Assembly: GCA_024364805.1 (NCBI GenBank)
Contig: CM044499.1
Coordinates: 54,808,000 to 54,829,105, forward strand
Source of the DNA: Euprymna scolopes
Taxonomy: Eukaryota > Mollusca > Cephalopoda > Sepiida > Sepiolidae
Length of the DNA: 21,106 nt
Direction of reading: 5' to 3'
Shown: piece after piece, positions 9,660-17,130 of the stretch
Layout: every line of letters begins with the position of its first letter
Position numbering within the stretch: the stretch's first letter is position 1
Program-made: the position numbers and the translations under genes
Notes under the pieces: generated by a model
Databases searched by the model: none
What the model saw: the letters and a program-made list of their open reading frames with translations, nothing else
Told to the model about the DNA's origin: nothing

Positions 9660-10324
9660 TTTTCACGTCATTATCTCTCTTGAAAAAAAAAATTTTACTT
9701 TATGTAAAAGATAGCACGGTTATTATTTTAAAACTTTTACTGAATTTCTTCTCTTCTCTGTTTGCTATCCAAATTCTCAAAGTAATTCTTCCATTTCGCC
9801 AGTTCTAAGATTTTAAAGTGCAGATATAATTCCGTCTCATTTTCACTAAAGTCTTCTTCGTGGCGTTTGGGGACATGCGAGACATACATCCGTTTTCTTA
9901 TAGATGACAGATGATGTCAAAGTTTTGACAGAAGCGATTTCACCTCTGATAATCTATGCTCTTGACTCTGCGCAAGGAAACTTATAGACATAACCAAAAT
10001 CTGAGAATTGTGCCAGAGAAGCGACAAAACATACTACCCAGAATGCTGAAATGGTCTTCCGTAATTGAGACCGCTTAGCGGAAATTAACCAACATTTACA
10101 AATCGTAAAACAACTAAATCGGATCGGATGTACTCGACGGGTTCAAACTCGTCGAATTTGTTATGATCTTCCAATCTATTCGACAGGCTCGTATCATTTA
10201 ACCGAAATAAAACTTTCTTACTTATGATATTAAACATCAGTTTACACGATAGAAATAGCCAGGAATACCAACTCGAAAAATTCCGTAGATTCATTCATGG
10301 TTATAGTCGAAAATCTATTCTTAT
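9660..10324. other. Non-coding stretch with a ZNF143-like motif
   Basis: 10033-10046 reads ACTACCCAGAATGC, resembling the core of the Staf/ZNF143 promoter site known from vertebrates. A near-palindrome TTCCG...CGGAA lies at about 10056-10082. A 69-codon minus-strand frame (10085-10294) shows no known domain. No transcription unit could be assigned. Confidence 0.3.
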
Positions 10325-10535
10325 TTACTCACTAGGAGTATTCACACAAGCCGTCATCAAAGACTGCTTTTTTTAGAACAACTTGTGGTGTTTCCTGGAA
10401 TCTGAGTGACAACAAGTCTCCACAAATTTCCAGTACTCTCCACCTCTTTCGGTAACCTTTGCAAAAGAATTTGCGTTATCGCAACAACCTCTTACCATTG
10501 ATTTCTCGTTGGCGGCGACCATTGCTCTTCAATTG
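10325..10535 (+). repeat. Dispersed repeat S, copy 1
   Basis: One of three copies of a roughly 170-210 bp repeat; the others are 18063-18275 and 18320-18490. Shared blocks are ACTCACTAGGAGT, CACAAGCCGTCATCAAAGA, GAGTGACAACAAGTCTCC, TTTCCAGTACTCT, TATCGCAACA and TTACCATTGATTTCT. No coding frame is shared between copies. An ATT microsatellite lies downstream at 10671. The family could not be named. Confidence 0.75.
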
Positions 10536-10670
10536 AATTTGGGTGGCAATAAGCCTCCCCAAGGTCCCAGTCCTCTTTGCACTCCTCCAGCGAAGGTCTA
10601 TCTAGTGCTTTCCTCAGTCTTTTCATCCTCTTTGACCCCCATTATTTGGTGTGGTGACACTCACGTTAAA

Positions 10671-10715
<45 letters not shown>
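10671..10715. repeat. ATT microsatellite
   Basis: A nearly pure run of ATT triplets. It gives rise to an open frame with a poly-tyrosine tail (10509-10775), which is an artefact of the repeat. Confidence 0.98.
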
Positions 10716-10716
<1 letters not shown>

Positions 10717-10784
10717 CAAAAGCTGAATCAATGAACGTTTGTTTCCCAAAGATTTTTTCCGGTATATTTCAATAACACAAAATA

Positions 10785-10925
10785 CATTTTAAACTATTCC
10801 TTATTTTGGGGATTGAGTTATATTTGAAAAAACCATTTTAGTTAGCCATAATTTAGAATTTACTCATAATCATCTCTCCTTTCCTAGGTTTCTGTCTATC
10901 ATTTTCACTCTCTAGACTGACTTTT
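10785..10925 (+). repeat. Dispersed repeat R, copy 1
   Basis: Shares ATTTTAAACTATTC, GGGGATTGAGTTATATTTG and TTTACTCA-type blocks with 11815-11950 and 12378-12425. Each copy lies upstream of a U2-headed SINE unit, so R and the SINEs may have been duplicated together. The family was not recognised. Confidence 0.65.
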
Positions 10926-10943
10926 CAGTCGGATTTTATAAGG

Positions 10944-10945
<2 letters not shown>

Positions 10946-10985
<40 letters not shown>
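10946..10985. repeat. CT microsatellite
   Basis: About twenty uninterrupted CT dinucleotides. A short TA run follows at 11053-11069. Confidence 0.98.
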
Positions 10986-10986
<1 letters not shown>

Positions 10987-11072
10987 ACAAAAAAAAGGTA
11001 ATAAAAACTATAAAACAGTACACTGGAATACGGAATGTCACCACTAAGTAGGTATATATATATATATATGTT

Positions 11073-11091
11073 CATTAATGTACGTTAGGAA
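11073..11091. repeat. Target-site duplication, left copy, of the SINE dimer
   Basis: CATTAATGTACGTTAGGAA is repeated perfectly at 11608-11626. The 19-base match brackets the SINE pair precisely, as expected from target-primed reverse transcription. Confidence 0.9.
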
Positions 11092-11363
11092 ATAGAAAAG
11101 AGGCTTGCCTTTTTTATGTTGTTCTTGGGCTTCGGGCCAGGATCAAAGTGTAGCATCTGTTCCGGCAGATGCTGCAAGCAATGACCATATGTGGGGGAAA
11201 CCCCACATATAAAGACCTTGGTCAATGTAGGGGAAACCCTTCATACCAATTGTCACTATCCAGCTCCCCTACTCCCCGGGGAGTTGGTCCCCATTTCCCC
11301 TTCGCTCCTCACATTAAAAATCGGCCTTGTGCCTAATTTGCTCGGTGGGGGAGCAGATAAATA
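11092..11363 (+). mobile_element. U2 snRNA-headed SINE, unit A of a dimer
   Basis: The head at 11121-11163 contains GATCAAAGTGTAGCATCTGT preceded by GTTCTTGGGCTTCGGG. This aligns with nucleotides of about 6-46 of U2 spliceosomal RNA (CTTCTCGGCCTTTTGG then GATCAAAGTGTAGTATCTGT). The body follows without similarity to U2. It holds a perfect 10-bp hairpin with a GAAA loop at 11187-11210, an imperfect GGGGAAACCC repeat of it near 11228, and a CTCCCCGGGGAG palindrome near 11272. The 3' end is TGCTC...GAGCA, a short stem-loop, then AGATAAATA. About 20 bases precede the U2-like part in both units. Non-coding; the 104-codon frame at 11191-11505 crosses both units and is spurious. Confidence 0.85.
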
Positions 11364-11607
11364 CCTTGCCTTTTGTCTGTTGTTCTTGGCCTTCGGGTCG
11401 GGATCAAAGTGTAGTATCTGTTCTGCAGATGCTGCACTTAAGATAATTTGTACCAGTCAATGGAGGGTAAACTCTCTATACTGGGACAATTACTATTTTT
11501 GGTAACCAGAGTGTCCCCTTTTTGCCTACTTTTAGGGGAGCTGGTTTTTACCCCACATCAAAAACAGCCTTGTGCCTAATTTGCGTTGGTGGGGAAGCAC
11601 ATAAATA
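11364..11607 (+). mobile_element. U2 snRNA-headed SINE, unit B of a dimer
   Basis: Directly follows unit A with no spacer. Its head (11381-11424) contains a 23-base stretch identical to U2 RNA positions of about 25-47, starting GATCAAAGTGTAGTATCTGT and including GTAGTA, which pairs with the intron branch site in U2. Upstream, TTCTTGGCCTTCGGG matches the U2 5' stem-loop with few changes. The body shares with units C and D the order GGACAATT, a C-rich/G-rich hairpin, CCCCACATCAAAAA, GCCTTGTGCCTAA, and a terminal stem-loop followed by CACATAAATA. It ends exactly at the right target-site duplication. At about 244 bases it is in the usual SINE size range. Confidence 0.88.
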
Positions 11608-11626
11608 CATTAATGTACGTTAGGAA
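11608..11626. repeat. Target-site duplication, right copy, of the SINE dimer
   Basis: Perfect match to 11073-11091. Confidence 0.9.
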
Positions 11627-11814
11627 CAACCGTTGTAATATATTGTAACATATCAAAGTATGTGCATGCATGGATGAATGAGTAACATGTCTCTAAAATA
11701 TGTTATCTAGCAAATAAAATTATATTGTCGGCTTTTCAAACACAATTAGCATATAAGACAAACTGTTTCTTGATCGCCAATTTCCATGTTATTGGTAATA
11801 TAATAACCTGTTTT

Positions 11815-11950
11815 AGAATAAATTTTAAACTATTCTTTGGTTTGGGAGATTGAGTTATATTTGGAAAAATTATTTTAACCGTAATTTGCAATTTACTCAC
11901 AACTTTATCTATATCTTACTAAGCTTCTATTATATTCACTTTATATATGT
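11815..11950 (+). repeat. Dispersed repeat R, copy 2
   Basis: Contains TTTTAAACTATTCTTTGG, GATTGAGTTATATTTGG and GCAATTTACTCAC, matching the copy at 10785-10925 with scattered changes. A degenerate SINE unit begins shortly downstream. Confidence 0.65.
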
Positions 11951-12004
11951 ACGACGACCTCTGGAGTGAATGCGGTATTATGGCGATTGAGCATTTTTGC
12001 AAGG

Positions 12005-12160
12005 AATAGCTTAGACAATTATAATGTAAAGTGACAAGGATTTCTATAAACCACTTCCCCACACTTTTGAATGGCCGTGTACCTAATTTATTTTTCAATC
12101 ATTGTAGATTTTAGTAGATAAATACGCTTTTCAAAGTGTAATATATGTTGTACACTACAC
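12005..12160 (+). mobile_element. Degenerate U2-headed SINE, 3' half plus a following head relic
   Basis: TAGACAATTATAATG, CCCCACACTTTTGAATGGCC and GTGTACCTAATTT followed by TAGATAAATAC align with the body and tail of unit B. Immediately after the tail comes CAAAGTGTAATATATGTTGTACAC, a worn form of the U2 head. The tail-to-head junction resembles the A/B junction at 11363, so this may be an older dimer whose second unit is mostly lost. Confidence 0.6.
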
Positions 12161-12377
12161 CTGCGCTATTTGACGCCATAAGTTTTGATGTAATTATCTC
12201 CCTTGAAAAAATTTAAAATACAGGCATACATAGAAATAGAGAAATTGCTGCTTATATTATCCGAGCTCTTTGGATCTTCCAGGGCATAAAAAGGAAAACT
12301 CAAAGAAACCAAAAACAAAAACATAATTTCTTAGCTGGCTATTGGTAGTGCGAGTTTTGGTACCAGCCAGAACACAT

Positions 12378-12425
12378 GTTAGTCTATTCCTTGGTGTAGG
12401 GATTGAGTTATGTTTGGAAAGGTAA
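12378..12425 (+). repeat. Dispersed repeat R, short copy 3
   Basis: GTCTATTCCTTGGTGTAGG followed by GATTGAGTTATGTTTGGAAA aligns with the core of the copies at 10785 and 11815. Confidence 0.55.
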
Positions 12426-12444
12426 GGACAACAACTTGTCAATA

Positions 12445-12520
12445 CAGCAACTCTTTCGTTTAAAGATCAAACTGTAGGATCTGTTTTGATGTTGCGCATC
12501 ACCTTTTCTTTCCTCGGTAT
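12445..12520 (+). mobile_element. U2-headed SINE, 5' fragment
   Basis: AAGATCAAACTGTAGGATCTG is a diverged U2 head. It is followed by CACCTTTTCTTTCCTCGG, matching ACCTTTTCTATCCTCG of the copy at 19512. The body is missing; a LINE 3' end begins right after it. Confidence 0.65.
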
Positions 12521-12524
12521 CTTC

Positions 12525-12735
12525 CGTTTTCCTGCTTTCCAGCTGACTACAATATGGTTGTCTTCAAGTCTAATGTAAACAAGTTTTTAATGTGCCGTTC
12601 TATATAAGTTAACAAATTTACCGAATTTCCATTATTAGTGATTACTATATTTTCCAATTGTCTACTGTAAACTCTTTAACCCTTATCCTCGAGTGGCCTC
12701 TTGGCCTTGATAAGTGGTGATGCCTATGTAAAAAA
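12525..12735 (+). mobile_element. LINE (family 1) extreme 3' end
   Basis: The translation FPADYNMVVFKSNVNKFLM is the C-terminus of the LINE protein, matching FPPDLNLDVFKSKTNKFLM in the copy at 17131-17425. The 3' untranslated tail follows, with AACCCTTATCCTCGAGTGGC, CTTGATAAGTG and a final ATGTAAAAAAAATATGAAAA. GGCC-TCTT-GGCC at 12695-12706 could form a short stem-loop. Severely 5'-truncated, plus strand. Confidence 0.85.
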
Positions 12736-12739
12736 AATA

Positions 12740-13100
12740 TGAAAATTATCCTTCTTGACCAGCCATTCTCATTGACCCCTAAACCTTAAGCACATCTCTA
12801 TTTACCCTCCTCCCTACTCCCTTAATAAAAATTCATAGCCATCATAAAGATACTATTTTATTGTTGTTGTTGTTGTTTTTGGGGGGGGTCCTAGTGTTTT
12901 AACATTTAATCAGCGCTCGGTTTGTTCTCGACAGCTGCCAATCGAGCCCGAGCCGATGTTACGAAAATCCGGGTCAAAAGGTGCATGTACGGAGGGGGGG
13001 CGTATTAGATGGGAAACGCGCCAAAGTTCATCCAATATAATCCATTACGTTTTCACTGGCGGCCACGTTTTCTTAGCTGAAAAGTACTAATGCGCATACC
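12740..13100. other. Non-coding stretch with TTG and G runs
   Basis: A short TTG repeat at 12860-12876 is followed by a G run at 12881-12888. 12915-13080 is less AT-rich and includes CGAGCCCGAGCCGATG and CATCCAATATAATCC. I see no gene. Confidence 0.35.
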
Positions 13101-13104
13101 TGTT

Positions 13105-13270
13105 ACAAAATACCCTACTCCTCCCCATGTTAAGAATGGCGAAAGTCATTGACATTTATTAATACACTGGAAAAAATGTCGGTACTCATGCAGAAAGTGA
13201 TCTGTGCTGAAATAATAACGTTATTATTTAAAAAGCCATTCTTAACATGGGGCGAGGAGGGTGTTTTGTA
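13105..13270. mobile_element. MITE, 166 bp, with about 37-bp terminal inverted repeats and TA flanks
   Basis: 13105-13141 and 13235-13270 are inverted copies with few mismatches: TACAAAATACCC at one end and GGGTGTTTTGTA at the other, with CATGTTAAGAATGGC inside. Both ends carry TA, as for Tc1/mariner-type insertions. The centre is non-coding. Beside the right repeat is a perfect 20-base palindrome, AAATAATAACGTTATTATTT, at 13210-13229. Relics occur at 17013-17100 and 19226-19275. Confidence 0.85.
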
Positions 13271-13274
13271 CCTA

Positions 13275-13650
13275 TTCTGTACTTTAACCTTACAATTGAA
13301 TAAAAAAAACATATAAAACTTTAATTAAACTTGGAAATACGATTTAAAAATTAACGTGGATCACCCTCTACATTAGCACCAAAATGTCTTGATAGCCAAA
13401 AAACTATTGTCTGTCGCATATTGAATGTGATATTCGTTTTCAGTAGACCCGAAAAGTCGTCAATTTAAAATTGGGTGTTGCAGTTAAAGTAAAAGTTTAC
13501 CAAAAATTTAGTTAATAGCACTAAAATGGCTCAATTTATCCTAGACCGTCATGCTAGACTGTGTTAAAGAACTTGGAGATATCTACCGCTACGCCCCAGT
13601 TTCACGTAATTTATTCGGTGTGTTTGATATTATTGTGGAGTGTGTGAGTG
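13275..13650. other. Non-coding AT-rich stretch, nothing recognised
   Basis: No repeat shared with the rest of the window, no RNA-like structure and no credible frame were found. Confidence 0.4.
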
Positions 13651-13654
13651 GGGG

Positions 13655-13740
13655 AAGCTATTCATACTCAGTGGTTAGATAATGAGAAGGTATTAGATGA
13701 GACAGGGCGCCAAGATCCGTTCGATTACAAACGGAAGTGA
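13655..13740 (+). other. tRNA-like relic, possible tRNA-derived SINE head
   Basis: TACTCAGTGG (13665-13674) matches the Pol III A-box and the D-loop phrase CTCAGTGGTTAGA common in tRNA genes. GTTCGATTAC (13719-13728) resembles the B-box and T-loop. They are 44 bases apart, a normal tRNA distance. The acceptor, anticodon and T stems do not pair properly, so it is not a working tRNA. The body of a SINE downstream was not recognised. Confidence 0.4.
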
Positions 13741-14385
13741 TTCTATAAAATCAACAGTATAACATTAAATCAACATTTATAAAACTCTACCTTTAGATTC
13801 CTTGTTATTGTTGAATGGTATGTTCATTGAGAACTTTATCTAAACAAATTAAAATTAAAAGTTAACACCTACCTTCTTTTAAAAAGTCCGATGACTGGTA
13901 ATCCCACGTAAATTAACGTAAATACTAGACCAGAGAATGATCAATATACGTCGAATGAACTTGACTTTGAACAAAAGAAATCAACCAAATACTTAACCGG
14001 AAATTACGTTTGCGCATGCGCGTTCTTTGCGTAATGATGTCATAAAAGGGAATGAAATTTGTTACCGGAAACACTATCGACTTAGCAAGTGTACCTATGA
14101 TGTCATAAAGCCATCCTTTTTTTTTTTTTTTCCTTCCACTTTTTGTTGATAATCTCCATTCCCGTCCCTAATCAGGTGACATATTTGCTGTTTTGTCAGA
14201 GATGTGGACCCACTTTTGTCTTATAAAAAGGTGTTTTGGAATAAAGTTTGTTTTTGTTTTGTTTTTTTTTTGCTAGGAAGGCAGCATCTAATTTCGACTG
14301 GCAAAACTACTTATCTGACACATTTTTAGTGGGGGTTCAACCATTTTTTTTTTTTTCGTTATAAATATTTCATTCTTGTTGATTG
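13741..14385. other. Non-coding stretch with NRF-1-like and ATF-like motifs
   Basis: 14011-14022 is TGCGCATGCGCG, a full match to the NRF-1 consensus known from animal promoters. TGATGTCATAAA occurs near 14035 and again near 14099. T-rich runs follow. No open frame or transcript start could be tied to these motifs. Confidence 0.35.
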
Positions 14386-14386
14386 T

Positions 14387-14389
<3 letters not shown>

Positions 14390-14419
<30 letters not shown>
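14390..14419. repeat. GT microsatellite
   Basis: About fifteen uninterrupted TG dinucleotides. Confidence 0.97.
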
Positions 14420-14422
<3 letters not shown>

Positions 14423-14637
14423 GTTTACAGAAAGTTTGGATAAGTCATCGGTACCGTCGGTTTCAAACTCAATAATTAGGGACCGTTTCAGATACTCATA
14501 TAAAGCTCTCTTCAGCCAATACTCATCTCTCCTCTAAATAAATAATACGCTCTTATTTTTAGATTTTCCTTATAAGTGAGCACTCTACCTGACTGCTTTT
14601 TCCTACTAGTGGTTTAAATATAAATATTATTATTCAT

Positions 14638-14639
14638 AC

Positions 14640-14678
<39 letters not shown>
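14638..14678. repeat. ATT microsatellite
   Basis: About thirteen ATT triplets. Confidence 0.97.
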
Positions 14679-14714
14679 TTATAAATATTGTCATTATTTT
14701 CAATAGACAGAGAG

Positions 14715-14847
14715 TGACTTTCGAGCCAAGAGCACATACATTTAAGATATTATCCTCGGTCTATGTATGATAATTCCTTCGGGACTGAGACAATTTTCTT
14801 TCCGAACCGTGACTATTTTTATTCTCATTTAATTAATTATATTATTA

Positions 14848-14878
<31 letters not shown>

Positions 14879-14975
14879 TTTTCGTCCCTATCCTGCGTGC
14901 CAACTCTATAGAGGGGAGGACGGAATGTATTCCCCATTAAAAAGCCGACATTGTCTCTAACTCTGCCCTCTTCGG
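14715..14975 (+). mobile_element. U2-headed SINE copy interrupted by an ATT/ATTT microsatellite
   Basis: TTCGAGCCAAGAGCACATAC at the left is a worn head. It is followed by TATCCTCG, GGGACTGAGACAATTTT, CGTCCCTATCCTGCGTGCC, CCCCATTAAAAAGCC and TCTCTAACTCTGCCCTC, in the order seen at 19512-19737. An ATT and ATTT run at 14838-14880 expanded inside the T-rich part of the body. The terminal stem-loop is partly retained. Confidence 0.7.
14838..14880. repeat. ATT/ATTT microsatellite inside a SINE
   Basis: Consecutive ATT triplets change to ATTT tetramers. It lies between the GACAATTTT and CGTCCCTATCC blocks that are close together in other SINE copies. Confidence 0.95.
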
Positions 14976-14979
14976 GGGT

Positions 14980-15444
14980 TTCATTATCATTATTATTTAA
15001 AACTATCACCTTTGTTATTAATACTTTACTGTATTATTATTATCATAACTATTTATTACATTATTTTTACCGTTTAACAATTTCATTTCAATTCCAATAT
15101 ACATAGTGAAATCAATTGCGTCTCATTTTTTCCGTTGTAACATTTAAATTTTTTTTTTTTAATAAATAATACATTTTTCTTCCAAAACGACTAAAATAAT
15201 CCACGTGAACTTTTTCGAATATGATTGCTAGGAATGAACGCTGTCCACACTACAATTTTCCAGTTTTTTCAACGGCTTTCTTTTTCTTTTCGATACTTCT
15301 TTTTTTTTGACCAAGAGCGGAGGTCCGCTATAAATATAAAAAATAACAATAAAAATATTAAATAAAAAAGTAACATCGTTTTTCGTGCTTCAAAAAACCC
15401 TCATAACCTTTAAATCACTATCCTAGAAACATACGTGGACTTTT

Positions 15445-15475
<31 letters not shown>

Positions 15476-15560
15476 GGTAAAGTAACCAAAGAACTTTTAA
15501 CGAAGGCTCAATACCGAAGTAGGGCAACAAAATATATTTTTTATTTGTTTTACATAAACA
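14980..15560. other. AT-rich stretch with an AT microsatellite
   Basis: 15449-15475 is an AT dinucleotide run. The rest consists of A/T-rich non-coding sequence with scattered homopolymers; no gene seen. Confidence 0.5.
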
Positions 15561-15567
15561 TTAATAT

Positions 15568-15842
15568 GTCGCTACATTCAAAAAAATCAGGTAGGGAATG
15601 GTTTGCTGAGTCTAATGTAGAGTTTGAGGCAAACCGATGGGAGAGCATGTTAGCCTTCTCGGTTGCCGTGCAAACAATCTCATGATTGTTGGATAGTGGG
15701 GGAATCGTTAATTCCCATTATTTTCTACACTGTTGTAGATTTTCCAGAAATCACGCGTTCTTAATTTCTGCGCCGCTTCGGTACGTTTTCTTGTGGCTTT
15801 GATGTATTCTCTCTTAGCTGTCGTTATTTCTTTCCTACAATT
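15568..15842 (-). pseudogene. LINE fragment, linker between endonuclease and reverse transcriptase
   Basis: The minus-strand translation reads EYIKATRKRTEAAQKLRTRD followed by FWKIYNSVENNGN, then TIPPLSNNHEIVCTATEKAN and MLSHRFASNSTLDSANHSLP. This is the typical pre-RT region of Jockey-type ORF2 proteins, in which a basic helix leads to a block like DFWKIYNSV, short hydrophobic text and AELLAHTFASNSTL. A stop with a frame change lies between the two halves, near 15711. Both ends are abrupt. It probably belongs to family 1 or 2, but neither has this region elsewhere in the window for comparison. Confidence 0.8.
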
Positions 15843-15844
15843 AA

Positions 15845-16335
15845 TTTTTTACGCTTTGTGCCACATGTAATATTTATTCATATTTATTAATAAATAATAA
15901 TATTAACCCTCTACCGCCAAATTGTACTTTCAATTCGCCTTTCAAAAGACAATATTCCTTATCCTTATGGCTTGTCAGCCCAGAAGATTCAGCAAGTTGC
16001 TTATGTTCGTGCGCTAGTTGCACGCTAACTTCCGTCACGTGTGGGTTTCATGATTAATTTACTGTACGAAAAAAATTTGGGGTGAAGGCTTAAGTGAGTG
16101 GACACAGAGGATACGCTTGTTTGGAAGAAACAGCTTACCTTGTGGCTTTGTATATAATAATATTTCATCGTTTTTTTTTTTAATTTTATTTATTTATTTT
16201 TTTTTTTTTTTGGCTTGTGGAATAGTTCATTTCGTCCTCCAGATAATGTCGGGTCAGAAGGAAATAATGCATACCGTTTCGGTGCCTTCCTCTCGACGGT
16301 TTCACTTTAGAATTTGATAAGAATACAACATTAAA
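15845..16335. other. Non-coding stretch with T-rich runs
   Basis: Contains T runs at 16170-16212. The two overlapping short frames across it (66 and 61 codons) read low-complexity sequence. No repeat partner was found. Confidence 0.4.
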
Positions 16336-16339
16336 AAAA

Positions 16340-16830
16340 AAACCCTCCCATTTAGCCCCAAAAGTCCCCAAGGGACGTCAAATCCTAGTGAAAATGAACA
16401 AACGGTGCAGTTTTAGGCCTTAACACATGTAAATTTGAGTTCTGCATCATGCAAAAAAAAAGAAATGACTAAGTCCATCGTTTGCCCCTTTCCCCCATTT
16501 AGCCCTCAAAGTCTGCAAGGCCCTAATATATTTAAATTTGAGCTTAGCACCATGCTAACTAGACATACACAGAAAATTTTGGACAAATATGGTAAAATAG
16601 TTTTTAAAAATGGAGTGTTTTTATTAGCTCTAAAAGAGCCCTTGGGGCAGACCCAAGAGTTATCGCAAAGTATAGACAAACAAAATTATATAGAAATCAG
16701 TTAAACTTTTCAGAAAGTTTTATAAAAATCGAAGACATCAATTTTTTTTTTAATAAGCACAAAAGTGTTAATTTTAGCCATTTTAACCCAAAAGGCACCC
16801 CTGGGGGGGGGCAACCGGAGTTTTCTCGGA
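16340..16830. repeat. Degenerate tandem repeat with CCCATTTAGCCC blocks
   Basis: CCCATTTAGCCCCAAAAGTC near 16350 and CCCATTTAGCCCTCAAAGTC near 16494 are each followed by TAAATTTGAGTTCTGCATCA or TAAATTTGAGCTTAGCACCA, giving a period of roughly 120-145 bases. A third, weaker unit with CCATTTTAACCCAAAAGGCA lies near 16777. The 89-codon frame at 16435-16704 lies within the repeat and is not a convincing gene. Confidence 0.6.
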
Positions 16831-17012
16831 AAATCCGTTTTGTTACTTTTTTATTCATATCATGTTTAATGTTTGTGCAAAATTTCAAAAAATTCCAAGC
16901 GTAGTTATTGAGAAAAGTGCTTATTTAAAAAATCAATGACTTCAATTTTTATAACACTTTCTGAAATGCTGTAACTAGTTGATTAAATACAGGTGAAAGT
17001 AAAGAATAGTTA

Positions 17013-17100
17013 AAAAGCGCTTCCCTTCCCATCTTAAGAATGGCTTTTTAAATAATAGTGTTATTATTTCAACACGGTTTGTAAACTGTACAAGTACCTT
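17013..17100. repeat. MITE relic, one end only
   Basis: CATCTTAAGAATGGCTTTTT followed by AAATAATAGTGTTATTATTT is the reverse complement of the right end of the MITE at 13105-13270, including its palindrome in decayed form. The other inverted repeat is missing. Confidence 0.75.
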
Positions 17101-17130
17101 TTTCTTCATTGAAATTGCAATACAGTAATT

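Noticed and set aside
10509-10775. 88-codon frame with a poly-tyrosine tract
   Set aside because: The tyrosines are a reading of the ATT microsatellite and the start overlaps a dispersed repeat.
11121-11163. A functional U2 snRNA gene
   Set aside because: Only about the first 45 bases resemble U2; the Sm site and 3' stem-loops are absent and a repeated unrelated body follows.
11191-11505. 104-codon frame across two SINE units
   Set aside because: It spans the junction of two non-coding SINE units and so cannot be an ancestral gene.
16435-16704. 89-codon plus-strand frame
   Set aside because: It lies in a degenerate tandem repeat, and the neighbouring units do not preserve the frame.
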